From assembly GCA_002423705.1 (NCBI GenBank), contig DINW01000088.1, forward strand, positions 101,851 to 124,546: DNA of 22,696 nt, written 5' to 3'. A program made the position numbers and the translations under genes. How positions within the stretch are numbered: position 1 is the stretch's first letter; each line of letters starts with the position of its first letter. The DNA is from Clostridium sp. UBA5530. Lineage in GTDB: Bacteria > Bacillota > Clostridia > Clostridiales > Clostridiaceae. The notes beneath the pieces were generated by a model. It searched no databases. It was not told the DNA's origin and saw only the letters and a program-made list of their open reading frames with translations. Below, piece by piece: positions 16,069 to 22,696 of the stretch.

Positions 16069-19000
16069 TTGGAAAAGGATTTTTGTCATCTTCATGTGCA
16101 TACAGAGTATTCTCTTTTAGATGGAGCAGGAAAAATATCTAAAATGTTAGATAAGGCTAAGGAATTAGGCATGAAAACCTTAGCTATAACGGATCATGGG
16201 GTCATGTATGGATGTGTAGAATTTTATAAAGAAGCAGTTAGTAGAGGCATAAAGCCTATATTAGGGTCAGAAATATATATAGTAGAAAAAGATATGTATG
16301 TAAGTGAAACTAATAAGGACAATAGCAATTATCATCTTGTGCTATTAGTAAAAAATTCTGTTGGATATGACAACCTTATGAAGATAGTATCAAAGGCATC
16401 CTTAGAAGGCTTTTATTATAAGCCGAGAATAGACCATAATTATTTAAAATCCCATAGCGAAGGACTTATAGCTCTAAGTGCTTGTCTAGGAGGAGAAGTT
16501 CAAAATCATTTGAAAAATAATGCTAAAGGAAAAGCAAAGGAAGCAGCCTTATTTTATAAGGAAGTATTTGGAGAAGATTTTTATCTTGAGCTCCAGGATC
16601 ATGGACTAGAGGAGCAGCAAAAGGTGAACAAAGACCTTATAGAAATGGCTAAGGAGCTTGATATACCTTTAGTAGCCACTAATGATGTTCATTATATAAA
16701 TAAAGAGGATGCTAAGGCTCATGATATATTGCTGTGCATCCAGACAGGAAAGAATATAAATGATGAAAATAGAATGAGGTACCCTTGGCAACAGTTCTAT
16801 TTAAGGTCAGCTGAAGATATGTGGAATTTATTCTCCTATGTACCTGAAGCACTAGAGAACACTTTAAAGATAGCAGAAAAATGTAATTTTGATTATGAAT
16901 TTCATAAATCCAAACTGCCCAAATTTCCACTGGAAGATGGGGTAGATCCTTATGAATATATGAGAGATTTATGCTATAAAGGCTTGGCTGAAAGATATTC
17001 AGTAGTAGAGGATATAACTAAGAACCATAGTATAGACTACGATTTAGTAGAAACCATAAAAAGCCATAGTGAAGAGGGAGCCACTTTAATTGATAGACTA
17101 GAATATGAGCTTAATATAATAAAACAAATGGGATATGTGGATTATTTCTTAATAGTATGGGATTTTATAAAATTTGCATTAGACCATGGAATACCTACAG
17201 GTCCAGGTAGGGGCTCAGGGGCAGGATCCATAGTGGCATATACTTTAGGAATAACTAAAATAGATCCTATAAAGTATGGCTTAATCTTTGAGAGATTCCT
17301 AAACCCAGAGAGAGTAAGTATGCCAGATATCGATAGTGATTTCTGCTATGAGAGAAGGCAGGAAGTTATAGACTATGTTATTGAAAAGTATGGAGCAAAA
17401 AATGTATCTCAGATAATAACCTTTGGAACCATGGCAGCAAGGGCCTGCATAAGGGATGTGGGAAGGGCTATGAACTATTCTTACAGTGAAGTTGATAAAG
17501 TAGCAAAGATGATTCCTTCCATGCCTAATATAACCATAGATAAGGCCTTAGAAATAAATAAAGAGTTAAAGGATCTTTATGAAAAAGACATTAGAATTAA
17601 AGAGCTTATAGATGTAAGCAGAAGCTTAGAAGGACTTCCTAGACATACATCCACCCATGCAGCGGGAGTTGTTATAGCCTCTCAACCTTTAGTTTCTTAT
17701 GTGCCACTGCAAAAAAATGAGGATATGATAGTAAGCCAATTTCCTATGGGAACTTTAGAGGAGTTAGGGCTTTTAAAGATGGACTTTCTAGGCCTTAGAA
17801 CCTTGACAGTAATGAAAAATGCTGTAGAGATGATAAAGGAAAACAGAAACATTGATATAGATTTAGATAGCTTAGACTTTAGTGATGAAGAAGTTTATAA
17901 GATGATAGGAGAAGGAAAGACTGTAGGAGTGTTTCAGCTGGAATCTCCGGGGATGACTTCCTTCATGAAGGAACTAAGACCAGATAGTTTGGAGGATATA
18001 ATAGCTGGAATCAGCCTTTATAGACCAGGTCCTATGGCTGAAATTCCAAGATATATACAGGGAAAGAAAAACCCAGACAAGGTACAATATGAAACTCCGG
18101 AGCTTGAAAGTATTCTAAATGTTACCTACGGAGTTATGGTGTATCAAGAACAGGTTATGGAAATAGTTAGAAAACTTGCAGGATATTCCATGGGACGAAG
18201 TGACTTAGTAAGAAGAGCCATGTCTAAGAAAAAGCATAAGGTCATGGAAGAAGAGCGAAAAAATTTCATATATGGAATAGTTGGAGAAGATGGAACTGTA
18301 GAGGTACCAGGATGCGTGAAAAATGGAATTTCTGAGGAAATAGCTAATAAGATATTTGATCAAATGATGGATTTTGCTAGCTATGCCTTTAACAAATCCC
18401 ACGCTGCGGCCTATGCTGTGGTAGGATATGATACAGCATACCTTATTAAGTACTATCCAGTGGAATTCATAGCAGCTATGTTAAACAGCGTCATGGGAAT
18501 AAACGAAAAAGTAGCTTATTATATAGCTTTTGCGGAGAGCTTAGGCATTCAAGTTCTTCCCCCAGATATAAATGAGAGTTTTACTAAATTCACTGTTAAA
18601 GGAGATACCATAAGATTTGGCCTAGGAGCTATAAAAAATGTAGGCTGGAATGTGGTAGAATCTATAGTTAAATCAAGAGAAGAAAAAGGAAACTTTGAAA
18701 ATTTATATGACTTTTGCAACAAGGTTGATTTAGGAACTGTGAACAAAAGAGCCTTAGATAGCTTAATAAAGGCAGGTGCCTTAGATGAGTTTAAGGTATA
18801 TAGATCCCAAATGCTAGCTGTTTATGAAAAAATAATGGATGGAATAATCAGTCAAAAGAAAAAGAATATAGAAGGACAGATGACTTTATTTGGGGCACCA
18901 GAAGTTAAAGAAGAAAACATAACTATATCTTATCCAAACATAAAGGAATTTGATAAAAAGCATAAATTAGCTATGGAAAAAGAAATGACGGGTCTTTATA

Positions 19001-19662
19001 TAACAGGACATCCTTTAGAGGATTATGAAAAAAGTTTAAGCCTTCAGACCTCAATATCTCTAGGGAAGATTATGGAGGAATACAATAAGGAATATGGCGG
19101 AGTACTTTTAGAAGAAGAAGGTGTTACACCAGATAATCCTATATTAATTGGAAATAGCTTATCTATAAGTGACAATCAAAAGGTCAAGGTAGGGGGAATC
19201 ATAGCAGAAGTCCATAGAAAAATAACCAGAAACAACGATATGATGGCTTTTATTACCTTAGAGGATTTAACTGGCAACATAGAATGTTTGGTGTTTCCAA
19301 AGACCTACGACAAATTGATGAATTTATTACAGGTGGATGAAATGGTAGTCATTGAGGGGAGATTATCATTAAAGGAAGATGAATTGCCTAAAATTATATG
19401 TGAAAATATATATTCCCTAGAAAAGGTAGATAGTGAAAAAATATATATAGCCATTGAAGACTATGGTGATATATATGCCTTAAAAAATTCTTTAAAAAAT
19501 ATAGCTGAAGACTATAGTGGTATGAATCCTATATTTGTATATACCAGGAAGGATAAAAAAAGCTATAGATTAAGTAAAGAATATTGGCTAGATTTAGGTA
19601 AAATTTCCATAAAAGACTTAAAAGATATTTTTGGTGATAAAAATGTAAAAATAATAGATTAA
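16069..19662 (+). CDS. dnaE: DNA polymerase III alpha subunit, DnaE
   Basis: This is a 1197-residue replicative polymerase of the DnaE class; clostridia normally also carry PolC. The N-terminal PHP domain (1 to about 280) keeps its metal ligands: His9, His11, Asp18, His43 in ITDHG, Glu68 in GSEIY, then SACLGG and NDVHYIN. Catalytic aspartates are Asp420 and Asp422 in PDIDSDFC and Asp572 in LKMDFLGLRTL. QMTLF (937-941) matches the sliding-clamp-binding motif QxxLF, and an OB fold follows at about 1038-1115. The start is TTG 16069, six bases after GGAGGTGA; the downstream sequence (HLHVHTEYSLLDGAG) begins within ten residues, so no better start exists. The length fits DnaE, and the PolC exonuclease insertion is absent. 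It is followed by pfkA and pyk, a neighbourhood also seen in Bacillus with extra genes between. Confidence 0.97.
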   Translation: MEKDFCHLHVHTEYSLLDGAGKISKMLDKAKELGMKTLAITDHGVMYGCVEFYKEAVSRGIKPILGSEIYIVEKDMYVSETNKDNSNYHLVLLVKNSVGYDNLMKIVSKASLEGFYYKPRIDHNYLKSHSEGLIALSACLGGEVQNHLKNNAKGKAKEAALFYKEVFGEDFYLELQDHGLEEQQKVNKDLIEMAKELDIPLVATNDVHYINKEDAKAHDILLCIQTGKNINDENRMRYPWQQFYLRSAEDMWNLFSYVPEALENTLKIAEKCNFDYEFHKSKLPKFPLEDGVDPYEYMRDLCYKGLAERYSVVEDITKNHSIDYDLVETIKSHSEEGATLIDRLEYELNIIKQMGYVDYFLIVWDFIKFALDHGIPTGPGRGSGAGSIVAYTLGITKIDPIKYGLIFERFLNPERVSMPDIDSDFCYERRQEVIDYVIEKYGAKNVSQIITFGTMAARACIRDVGRAMNYSYSEVDKVAKMIPSMPNITIDKALEINKELKDLYEKDIRIKELIDVSRSLEGLPRHTSTHAAGVVIASQPLVSYVPLQKNEDMIVSQFPMGTLEELGLLKMDFLGLRTLTVMKNAVEMIKENRNIDIDLDSLDFSDEEVYKMIGEGKTVGVFQLESPGMTSFMKELRPDSLEDIIAGISLYRPGPMAEIPRYIQGKKNPDKVQYETPELESILNVTYGVMVYQEQVMEIVRKLAGYSMGRSDLVRRAMSKKKHKVMEEERKNFIYGIVGEDGTVEVPGCVKNGISEEIANKIFDQMMDFASYAFNKSHAAAYAVVGYDTAYLIKYYPVEFIAAMLNSVMGINEKVAYYIAFAESLGIQVLPPDINESFTKFTVKGDTIRFGLGAIKNVGWNVVESIVKSREEKGNFENLYDFCNKVDLGTVNKRALDSLIKAGALDEFKVYRSQMLAVYEKIMDGIISQKKKNIEGQMTLFGAPEVKEENITISYPNIKEFDKKHKLAMEKEMTGLYITGHPLEDYEKSLSLQTSISLGKIMEEYNKEYGGVLLEEEGVTPDNPILIGNSLSISDNQKVKVGGIIAEVHRKITRNNDMMAFITLEDLTGNIECLVFPKTYDKLMNLLQVDEMVVIEGRLSLKEDELPKIICENIYSLEKVDSEKIYIAIEDYGDIYALKNSLKNIAEDYSGMNPIFVYTRKDKKSYRLSKEYWLDLGKISIKDLKDIFGDKNVKIID

Positions 19663-19677
19663 TGGATATGAAAAGGT

Positions 19678-19709
19678 TTCAGGTGGGACTTATAACAGTC
19701 CCATTTGAA
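19678..19709 (+). other. Hairpin after dnaE, first copy of the TGGGAC/GTCCCA motif
   Basis: TTCAGGTGGGAC (19678-19689) pairs with GTCCCATTTGAA (19698-19709) over 12 positions, two of them G-U, around an eight-base loop. No T run follows, so it is a poor intrinsic terminator; it may instead protect the dnaE mRNA end. A shorter relative precedes pfkA at 19830-19848. Confidence 0.5.
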
Positions 19710-19716
19710 CACATTC

Positions 19717-19778
19717 ACCTTATTTCCATGTTCAATAAGTACGGGATTTAGTGTATAATTAATATTGAGAAATAAGGT
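19717..19778. repeat. Inverted repeat flanking the pfkA promoter
   Basis: ACCTTATTTC (19717-19726) and its exact reverse complement GAAATAAGGT (19769-19778) lie 42 bases apart, with centres 52 bases apart, close to five helical turns. The left arm ends four bases before the -35 and the right arm starts nine bases after the -10. It could be a pair of operator half-sites bridged by a regulator, or chance in AT-rich DNA. Confidence 0.45.
19731..19759 (+). promoter_or_regulatory. Candidate promoter for pfkA
   Basis: TATAAT (19754-19759) is a perfect -10. At 17 bases upstream, TTCAAT (19731-19736) is a poor -35, which suggests either a weak or an activated promoter. Predicted start is near 19766, giving a leader of about 105 bases that includes the hairpin at 19830-19848. 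Confidence 0.5.
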
Positions 19779-19829
19779 CATAATATTAATATAATAATTA
19801 GTATATATATAGGCAAATTTTAAATATGG

Positions 19830-19848
19830 TGGGACTAGCTTTGTCCCA
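19830..19848 (+). other. Hairpin before the pfkA ribosome binding site, second motif copy
   Basis: TGGGAC (19830-19835) pairs with GTCCCA (19843-19848) around the loop TAGCTTT. The stem ends about eight bases before AGGAGGAG, the pfkA ribosome binding site. Its left side, GGTGGGACT, is identical over nine bases to the hairpin after dnaE. Confidence 0.45.
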
Positions 19849-19870
19849 GTGGTGATAGGAGGAGTACATT

Positions 19871-20830
19871 ATGAAAAAAATCGCTATTTTGACCAGTGGA
19901 GGAGATGCTCCTGGAATGAAGGCAGCTATGAGGGCAATTGTTAGAATAGCTCTTGACAATGGCATTGAGGTTATGGGAGTGAATAGAGGCTATGCAGGAC
20001 TTATCAATGGAGAATTATTCCCAATGGATAGACATAGTGTGTCTGATATAGTTCATAGAGGAGGCACTATATTAAGAACAGCTAGGTGTCCTGAATTCAA
20101 AACAGAAGAGGGAAGAAAAAAAGCAGCCAATGTTTTAAAGGTTTTTGGTATTGATGGGTTGGTAGTAATTGGAGGAGATGGTTCCTTTACTGGGGCTAGA
20201 TTATTATCCAAATTAGGAGTATTAACAGTGGGACTTCCAGGAACCATAGACAATGACTTAGCATATACAGAGTATACAATAGGATTTGATACAGCTTTAA
20301 ACACTGTCCTAGATGCTATTAATAAGCTTAGAGATACATCCAGCTCCCACGAAAGAGTAAGCATAGTTGAAGTAATGGGAAGACATTGTGGAGACTTAGC
20401 TTTATATGCAGGAATAGCAGGTGGCGCAGAGGGAATAATAGTTCCAGAGAAGGAATTTGATAAAGATGAATTATGTAAAACTATCCTTGAAGGAAAACTT
20501 AAAGGAAAAAATCATAATCTTATATTATTAGCAGAGGGCATTGGTGGAGCTAATGAGCTTGCAAAATATGTGGAAGAGATGACTGGCATAGAAACAAGAG
20601 CAACTATTTTAGGTCATATTCAAAGAGGCGGAAGTCCATCAGCCTTTGATAGAATATTAGCTTCTAAGATGGCAGCTAAAGCTGTGGAAGTATTAATAGA
20701 AGGAAAAACTGCTAGAGTAGTAGGAGTAAGAGATGGAAAAATTATAGACGAAGAAATAGATGAAGCCTTAGCCATGGAATCAAAGTTTGATGAAAGACTA
20801 TATGAGATAAGCAGAATTCTATCCTATTAA
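19871..20830 (+). CDS. pfkA: ATP-dependent 6-phosphofructokinase
   Basis: PfkA phosphorylates fructose 6-phosphate to fructose 1,6-bisphosphate, the committed step of glycolysis. It has 319 residues, the usual bacterial length. Gly11 in SGGDAPG and Asp103 in GGDGSFTGA bind ATP and magnesium; PGTIDND holds the catalytic base Asp127 and Asp129; Arg162 in SHER and Arg171 in MGRHCG bind substrate; HIQRGGSP follows near the C-terminus. The effector site known from Bacillus Pfk (ADP activator, PEP inhibitor) is largely kept: Arg21, Arg25, Arg54, Arg154, Glu187 and Lys213, with Lys instead of Arg at 211. Gly at 104 after Asp103 marks an ATP rather than pyrophosphate enzyme. The ATG follows AGGAGGAG by about seven bases. 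No clear terminator follows, so read-through into pyk is possible besides the pyk promoter. Confidence 0.98.
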   Translation: MKKIAILTSGGDAPGMKAAMRAIVRIALDNGIEVMGVNRGYAGLINGELFPMDRHSVSDIVHRGGTILRTARCPEFKTEEGRKKAANVLKVFGIDGLVVIGGDGSFTGARLLSKLGVLTVGLPGTIDNDLAYTEYTIGFDTALNTVLDAINKLRDTSSSHERVSIVEVMGRHCGDLALYAGIAGGAEGIIVPEKEFDKDELCKTILEGKLKGKNHNLILLAEGIGGANELAKYVEEMTGIETRATILGHIQRGGSPSAFDRILASKMAAKAVEVLIEGKTARVVGVRDGKIIDEEIDEALAMESKFDERLYEISRILSY

Positions 20831-20849
20831 TCTTAACCTGAATTTAAAT

Positions 20850-20878
20850 TTAACTTCCATAGGGTTATGGGATATAAT
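20850..20878 (+). promoter_or_regulatory. Candidate pyk promoter with a palindrome in its spacer
   Basis: TTAACT (20850-20855) and TATAAT (20873-20878) are 17 bases apart. The spacer is almost filled by CCATA-GGGT-TATGG (20857-20870), which extends by one further A-T pair beyond a T-G. A palindrome at this position is where a repressor dimer would sit. Predicted start is near 20885. Confidence 0.5.
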
Positions 20879-20884
20879 AGAATA

Positions 20885-21085
20885 TATAGATTTTAATATG
20901 AAAGTTACCAAAAGATTTTTTTATTTATTAACCATTAAATCAAGTGAAACTTATTTTGGGTTCTACCAAAATGTTAGTTGAACTTATCTAGGGTCGTAGT
21001 TGCTGTTATATCCAACCTAGGGAGGGTGGAGTTTTACAGCAGGTACACATAAGGACAAATAATAGTTGTAAGGGAGTTGTTAAAC
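20885..21085 (+). promoter_or_regulatory. Long, possibly structured leader of pyk
   Basis: About 200 bases separate the predicted start from the pyk ATG. ATTTTGG (20953-20959) pairs with CCAAAAT (20966-20972). CCAAAA occurs a second time at 20908-20913, just before a seven-T run, and could pair with the same strand instead. Further down, CTAG (20988-20991) with CTAG (21017-21020) and GTTG (20999-21002) with CAAC (21013-21016) compete with TGCTGT (21001-21006) and ACAGCA (21036-21041). I recognise no riboswitch class, and no clear terminator stem is present. Confidence 0.4.
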
Positions 21086-22501
21086 ATGAGAAAAACCAAA
21101 ATAGTTTGCACCATAGGACCGGCTAGTGATAGTGAAGAGGTTTTATCAAAAATAATAGAAGCGGGAATGAGCGTATCAAGACATAACTTCTCTCATGGAA
21201 ATCATGATGAACATAGGAGGAGAATGGAGCTGGTAAGAAATTTAAGCTTGAAATTTAACAAACCTATTGCAATCATGTTAGATACAAAAGGTCCAGAGAT
21301 AAGAACAGGGAACTTTACAGAAGGAAAAGTTGAGTTAATGGAGGGTAGTAGCTTCACCATATACTGTGGAGAGGACATTGCAGGAGATAAAACAAAGTGT
21401 TCTATAACCTATGAAGAACTTTGTAATGATGTGAAACCAGGAAACCTAATACTTATAGATGATGGTTTAGTTGGGTTAGAAGTAGTTTCTGTAGAAGGAA
21501 ACAAAATAAATTGTATAGTAAAAAATAATGGATTCGTAGGAAACCATAAAGGGGTAAATGTTCCAGGAGTGTCAACTAATCTTCCAGCTATAACTGAAAA
21601 GGACATAGAGGATTTAAAGTTTGGTGCAGAAATTGGAGTAGATTTAGTGGCAGCTTCATTTATAAGAAAGGCCTCTGACGTAGAATCCATAAGAAAAGTA
21701 TTGAAAGATAATGGAGGAGAGGACATATTAATCTTCTCTAAAATAGAGAACCAAGAGGGCGTAGAAAACATAGATGAAATAGTAAATGTTTCTGATGGAA
21801 TAATGGTAGCTAGAGGAGATCTAGGAGTTGAGATCCCAATAGAAAGAGTACCAGGAGTTCAAAAGATGATAATAGAAAAGTGTAACAAGGCTGGAAAGCC
21901 TGTAATTACAGCTACTCAAATGCTAGATTCCATGATAAGAAATCCTAGACCTACTAGGGCAGAAGCCTCAGATATTGCTAATGCTATATTAGATGGTACT
22001 GACTGCATAATGCTAAGTGGAGAAACTGCTAACGGAAAGTATCCAGTGGAAGCAGTACAGACCATGGCAAGAATCGCTGAAGCTGCTGAAGACGAAATAA
22101 ATTATGAAAGAGTATTTGCAAAGAAGCGTAGAGAGCATATACCAGGAGTTCCAAGCTCAATAAGCTTATCTGCAGTAAATACTTCAAGAGAAATAGGTGC
22201 TAAGGCCATTATAGCAGCTACTCAAAGTGGTAACACAGCAAGAATAGTTTCTAAATATAGACCTCAATGTACTATAGCAGCAGTAACTCCATCAGAGAAG
22301 GTTGCTAGAAGGCTTAGTTTAAGCTGGGGCGTATACCCTATGGTGGCTGATGAACAAGAAAAGAGCACTGATGCCATAATACAAAAAGCCGTTGAAGAAT
22401 GTACTAGAGAGGGCTTAGTGGAGAAGGATGATATAGTTATAATAGTTGCAGGAATTCAACAAGTAGGCTCTACAAACCTTATGAAAGTTCACTACGTTTA
22501 A
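21086..22501 (+). CDS. pyk: Pyruvate kinase
   Basis: Pyruvate kinase transfers phosphate from phosphoenolpyruvate to ADP, the last step of glycolysis. Motifs in order are KTKIVCTIGPAS (3-14), Arg32 in SRHNFSHG, LDTKGPEIRTG (the Glu predicts dependence on potassium), SKIENQEG with the catalytic Lys near 220, GDLGVEIP, and ATQMLDSMIRNPRPTRAE followed by a C-terminal effector domain (TQSGNTARIVSKYRP). At 471 residues it lacks the extra PEP-utiliser-like C-terminal domain of Bacillus Pyk. I chose ATG 21086, nine bases after AAGGGAG; an in-frame TTG at 21077 abuts that site and is not a credible start. It forms a glycolytic pair with pfkA but has its own long leader, so separate control is likely. 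Confidence 0.97.
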   Translation: MRKTKIVCTIGPASDSEEVLSKIIEAGMSVSRHNFSHGNHDEHRRRMELVRNLSLKFNKPIAIMLDTKGPEIRTGNFTEGKVELMEGSSFTIYCGEDIAGDKTKCSITYEELCNDVKPGNLILIDDGLVGLEVVSVEGNKINCIVKNNGFVGNHKGVNVPGVSTNLPAITEKDIEDLKFGAEIGVDLVAASFIRKASDVESIRKVLKDNGGEDILIFSKIENQEGVENIDEIVNVSDGIMVARGDLGVEIPIERVPGVQKMIIEKCNKAGKPVITATQMLDSMIRNPRPTRAEASDIANAILDGTDCIMLSGETANGKYPVEAVQTMARIAEAAEDEINYERVFAKKRREHIPGVPSSISLSAVNTSREIGAKAIIAATQSGNTARIVSKYRPQCTIAAVTPSEKVARRLSLSWGVYPMVADEQEKSTDAIIQKAVEECTREGLVEKDDIVIIVAGIQQVGSTNLMKVHYV

Positions 22502-22506
22502 AAATT

Positions 22507-22551
22507 CACAAAAAGTTAACAACATTCTTTAAAGATTTTGTGTATATTTAT
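22507..22551 (+). terminator. Weak terminator candidate after pyk
   Basis: CACAAAA (22507-22513) and TTTTGTG (22536-22542) form an AT-rich seven-pair stem with a 22-base loop, followed by an AT-rich tract with only short T runs. It starts six bases after the pyk stop. The stem is weak and the call tentative. Confidence 0.35.
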
Positions 22552-22615
22552 TTTATGCAGGAACAGAATAAAATAGGTAATAAGAAAAAAATGGCAACTG
22601 ATTTATTAAAGCTAT

Positions 22616-22696
22616 GACTTCTGGGAGTACAGGTTGATATCTTCTAAACCTATGGTCAACAAGGGACAACTGAAGTCCACCAAAATTTTGGTGGAC
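22616..22696 (+). other. Possible structured RNA with competing stems at the window edge
   Basis: GACTTC (22616-22621) pairs with GAAGTC (22672-22677), closing a domain of about 60 bases. Inside, AGGTT (22631-22635) pairs with AACCT (22647-22651), or GTTGA (22633-22637) with TCAAC (22656-22660). The last three bases of the closing stem are the first three of the 22675-22696 palindrome, so the two stems exclude each other. No long gene lies in 22502-22696; the downstream gene is outside the window. I recognise no known riboswitch family. Confidence 0.4.
22675..22696. repeat. Perfect 22-base palindrome at the right edge
   Basis: GTCCACCAAAA (22675-22685) is followed directly by its exact reverse complement TTTTGGTGGAC (22686-22696). 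As RNA this gives a nine-pair stem with loop AATT. The window ends with the palindrome, so whether a T run (terminator), a gene or a repeat follows cannot be seen. Confidence 0.6.

Noticed and set aside
20898..20981. 27-codon open frame in the pyk leader (MKVTKRFFYLL...)
   Set aside because: There is no ribosome binding site and no run of regulatory codons; short frames like this are expected by chance. It could be reconsidered as a leader peptide only if conserved.
21023..21029. AGGGTGG in the pyk leader as a T-box element
   Set aside because: The required NACCGCG continuation, the specifier stem and a following terminator are absent.
21077..21085. TTG at 21077 as the pyk start
   Set aside because: It touches the AAGGGAG ribosome binding site; ATG 21086 has proper spacing and begins with the family's usual N-terminus.
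22555..22617. 20-codon open frame downstream of pyk (MQEQNKIGNKKKMATDLLKL)
   Set aside because: It has no ribosome binding site and no recognisable sequence; its stop overlaps the possible RNA stem, which is probably coincidence.
1..22696. Defence system, prophage, transposon or CRISPR array
   Set aside because: Every sizeable frame is a recognisable housekeeping or chemoreceptor gene; no transposase, integrase, nuclease-helicase pair or regularly spaced repeats were seen.

Overview
The window is AT-rich, and every gene lies on the + strand behind a strong AGGAGG-type ribosome binding site, often with ATA, AGA and TTA codons. This, with the protein content (SEDS/PBP pair, UvrC, MurB, RapZ-YvcK-WhiA, DnaE-PfkA-Pyk), indicates a low-GC Firmicute chromosome, most likely Clostridium sensu stricto. 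I cannot name the species. There is no tRNA, rRNA, CRISPR array, transposase or phage gene, and no gene-free stretch exceeds 300 bases.

Layout. Positions 2-2210 hold the end of a SEDS glycan polymerase gene and its partner class B penicillin-binding protein, closed by a good terminator. Positions 2355-4945 hold uvrC and a translationally coupled YcdX-like PHP phosphatase gene. Positions 5132-6052 hold murB alone, with its own terminator. Positions 6173-11574 are a tight five-gene run: rapZ, yvcK, whiA, a YtoI-like HTH/DRTGG/CBS/hotdog gene and a zinc-motif-less ROK sugar kinase gene. Two dCache-type chemoreceptor genes follow in tandem (11723-15900), each with its own upstream spacer. The window ends with dnaE (16069-19662), pfkA (19871-20830) and pyk (21086-22501), then 195 bases of noncoding DNA that look like the start of a structured leader for a gene beyond the edge.

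How the genes fit together. SEDS/PBP and MurB make peptidoglycan. YvcK (UDP-sugar binding) and RapZ (linked to amino-sugar control in other bacteria) connect central metabolism to the wall, WhiA connects to division, and PfkA and Pyk are the two controlled steps of glycolysis. DnaE next to PfkA-Pyk, and a YtoI-like gene near DnaE, echo the Bacillus gene neighbourhood.

The coding genes are ordinary housekeeping genes and I see no new protein-based system. The unexplained signal is in the spacers: a possible switch-like RNA at 22616-22696 ending in a perfect 22-base palindrome; a 200-base pyk leader with competing pairings; an inverted repeat flanking the pfkA promoter; twin TGGGAC/GTCCCA hairpins between dnaE and pfkA; a palindrome filling the pyk promoter spacer; and a 12-base-pair hairpin at the start of the first chemoreceptor transcript. 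All of these are reading by eye, without folding energies or alignments.
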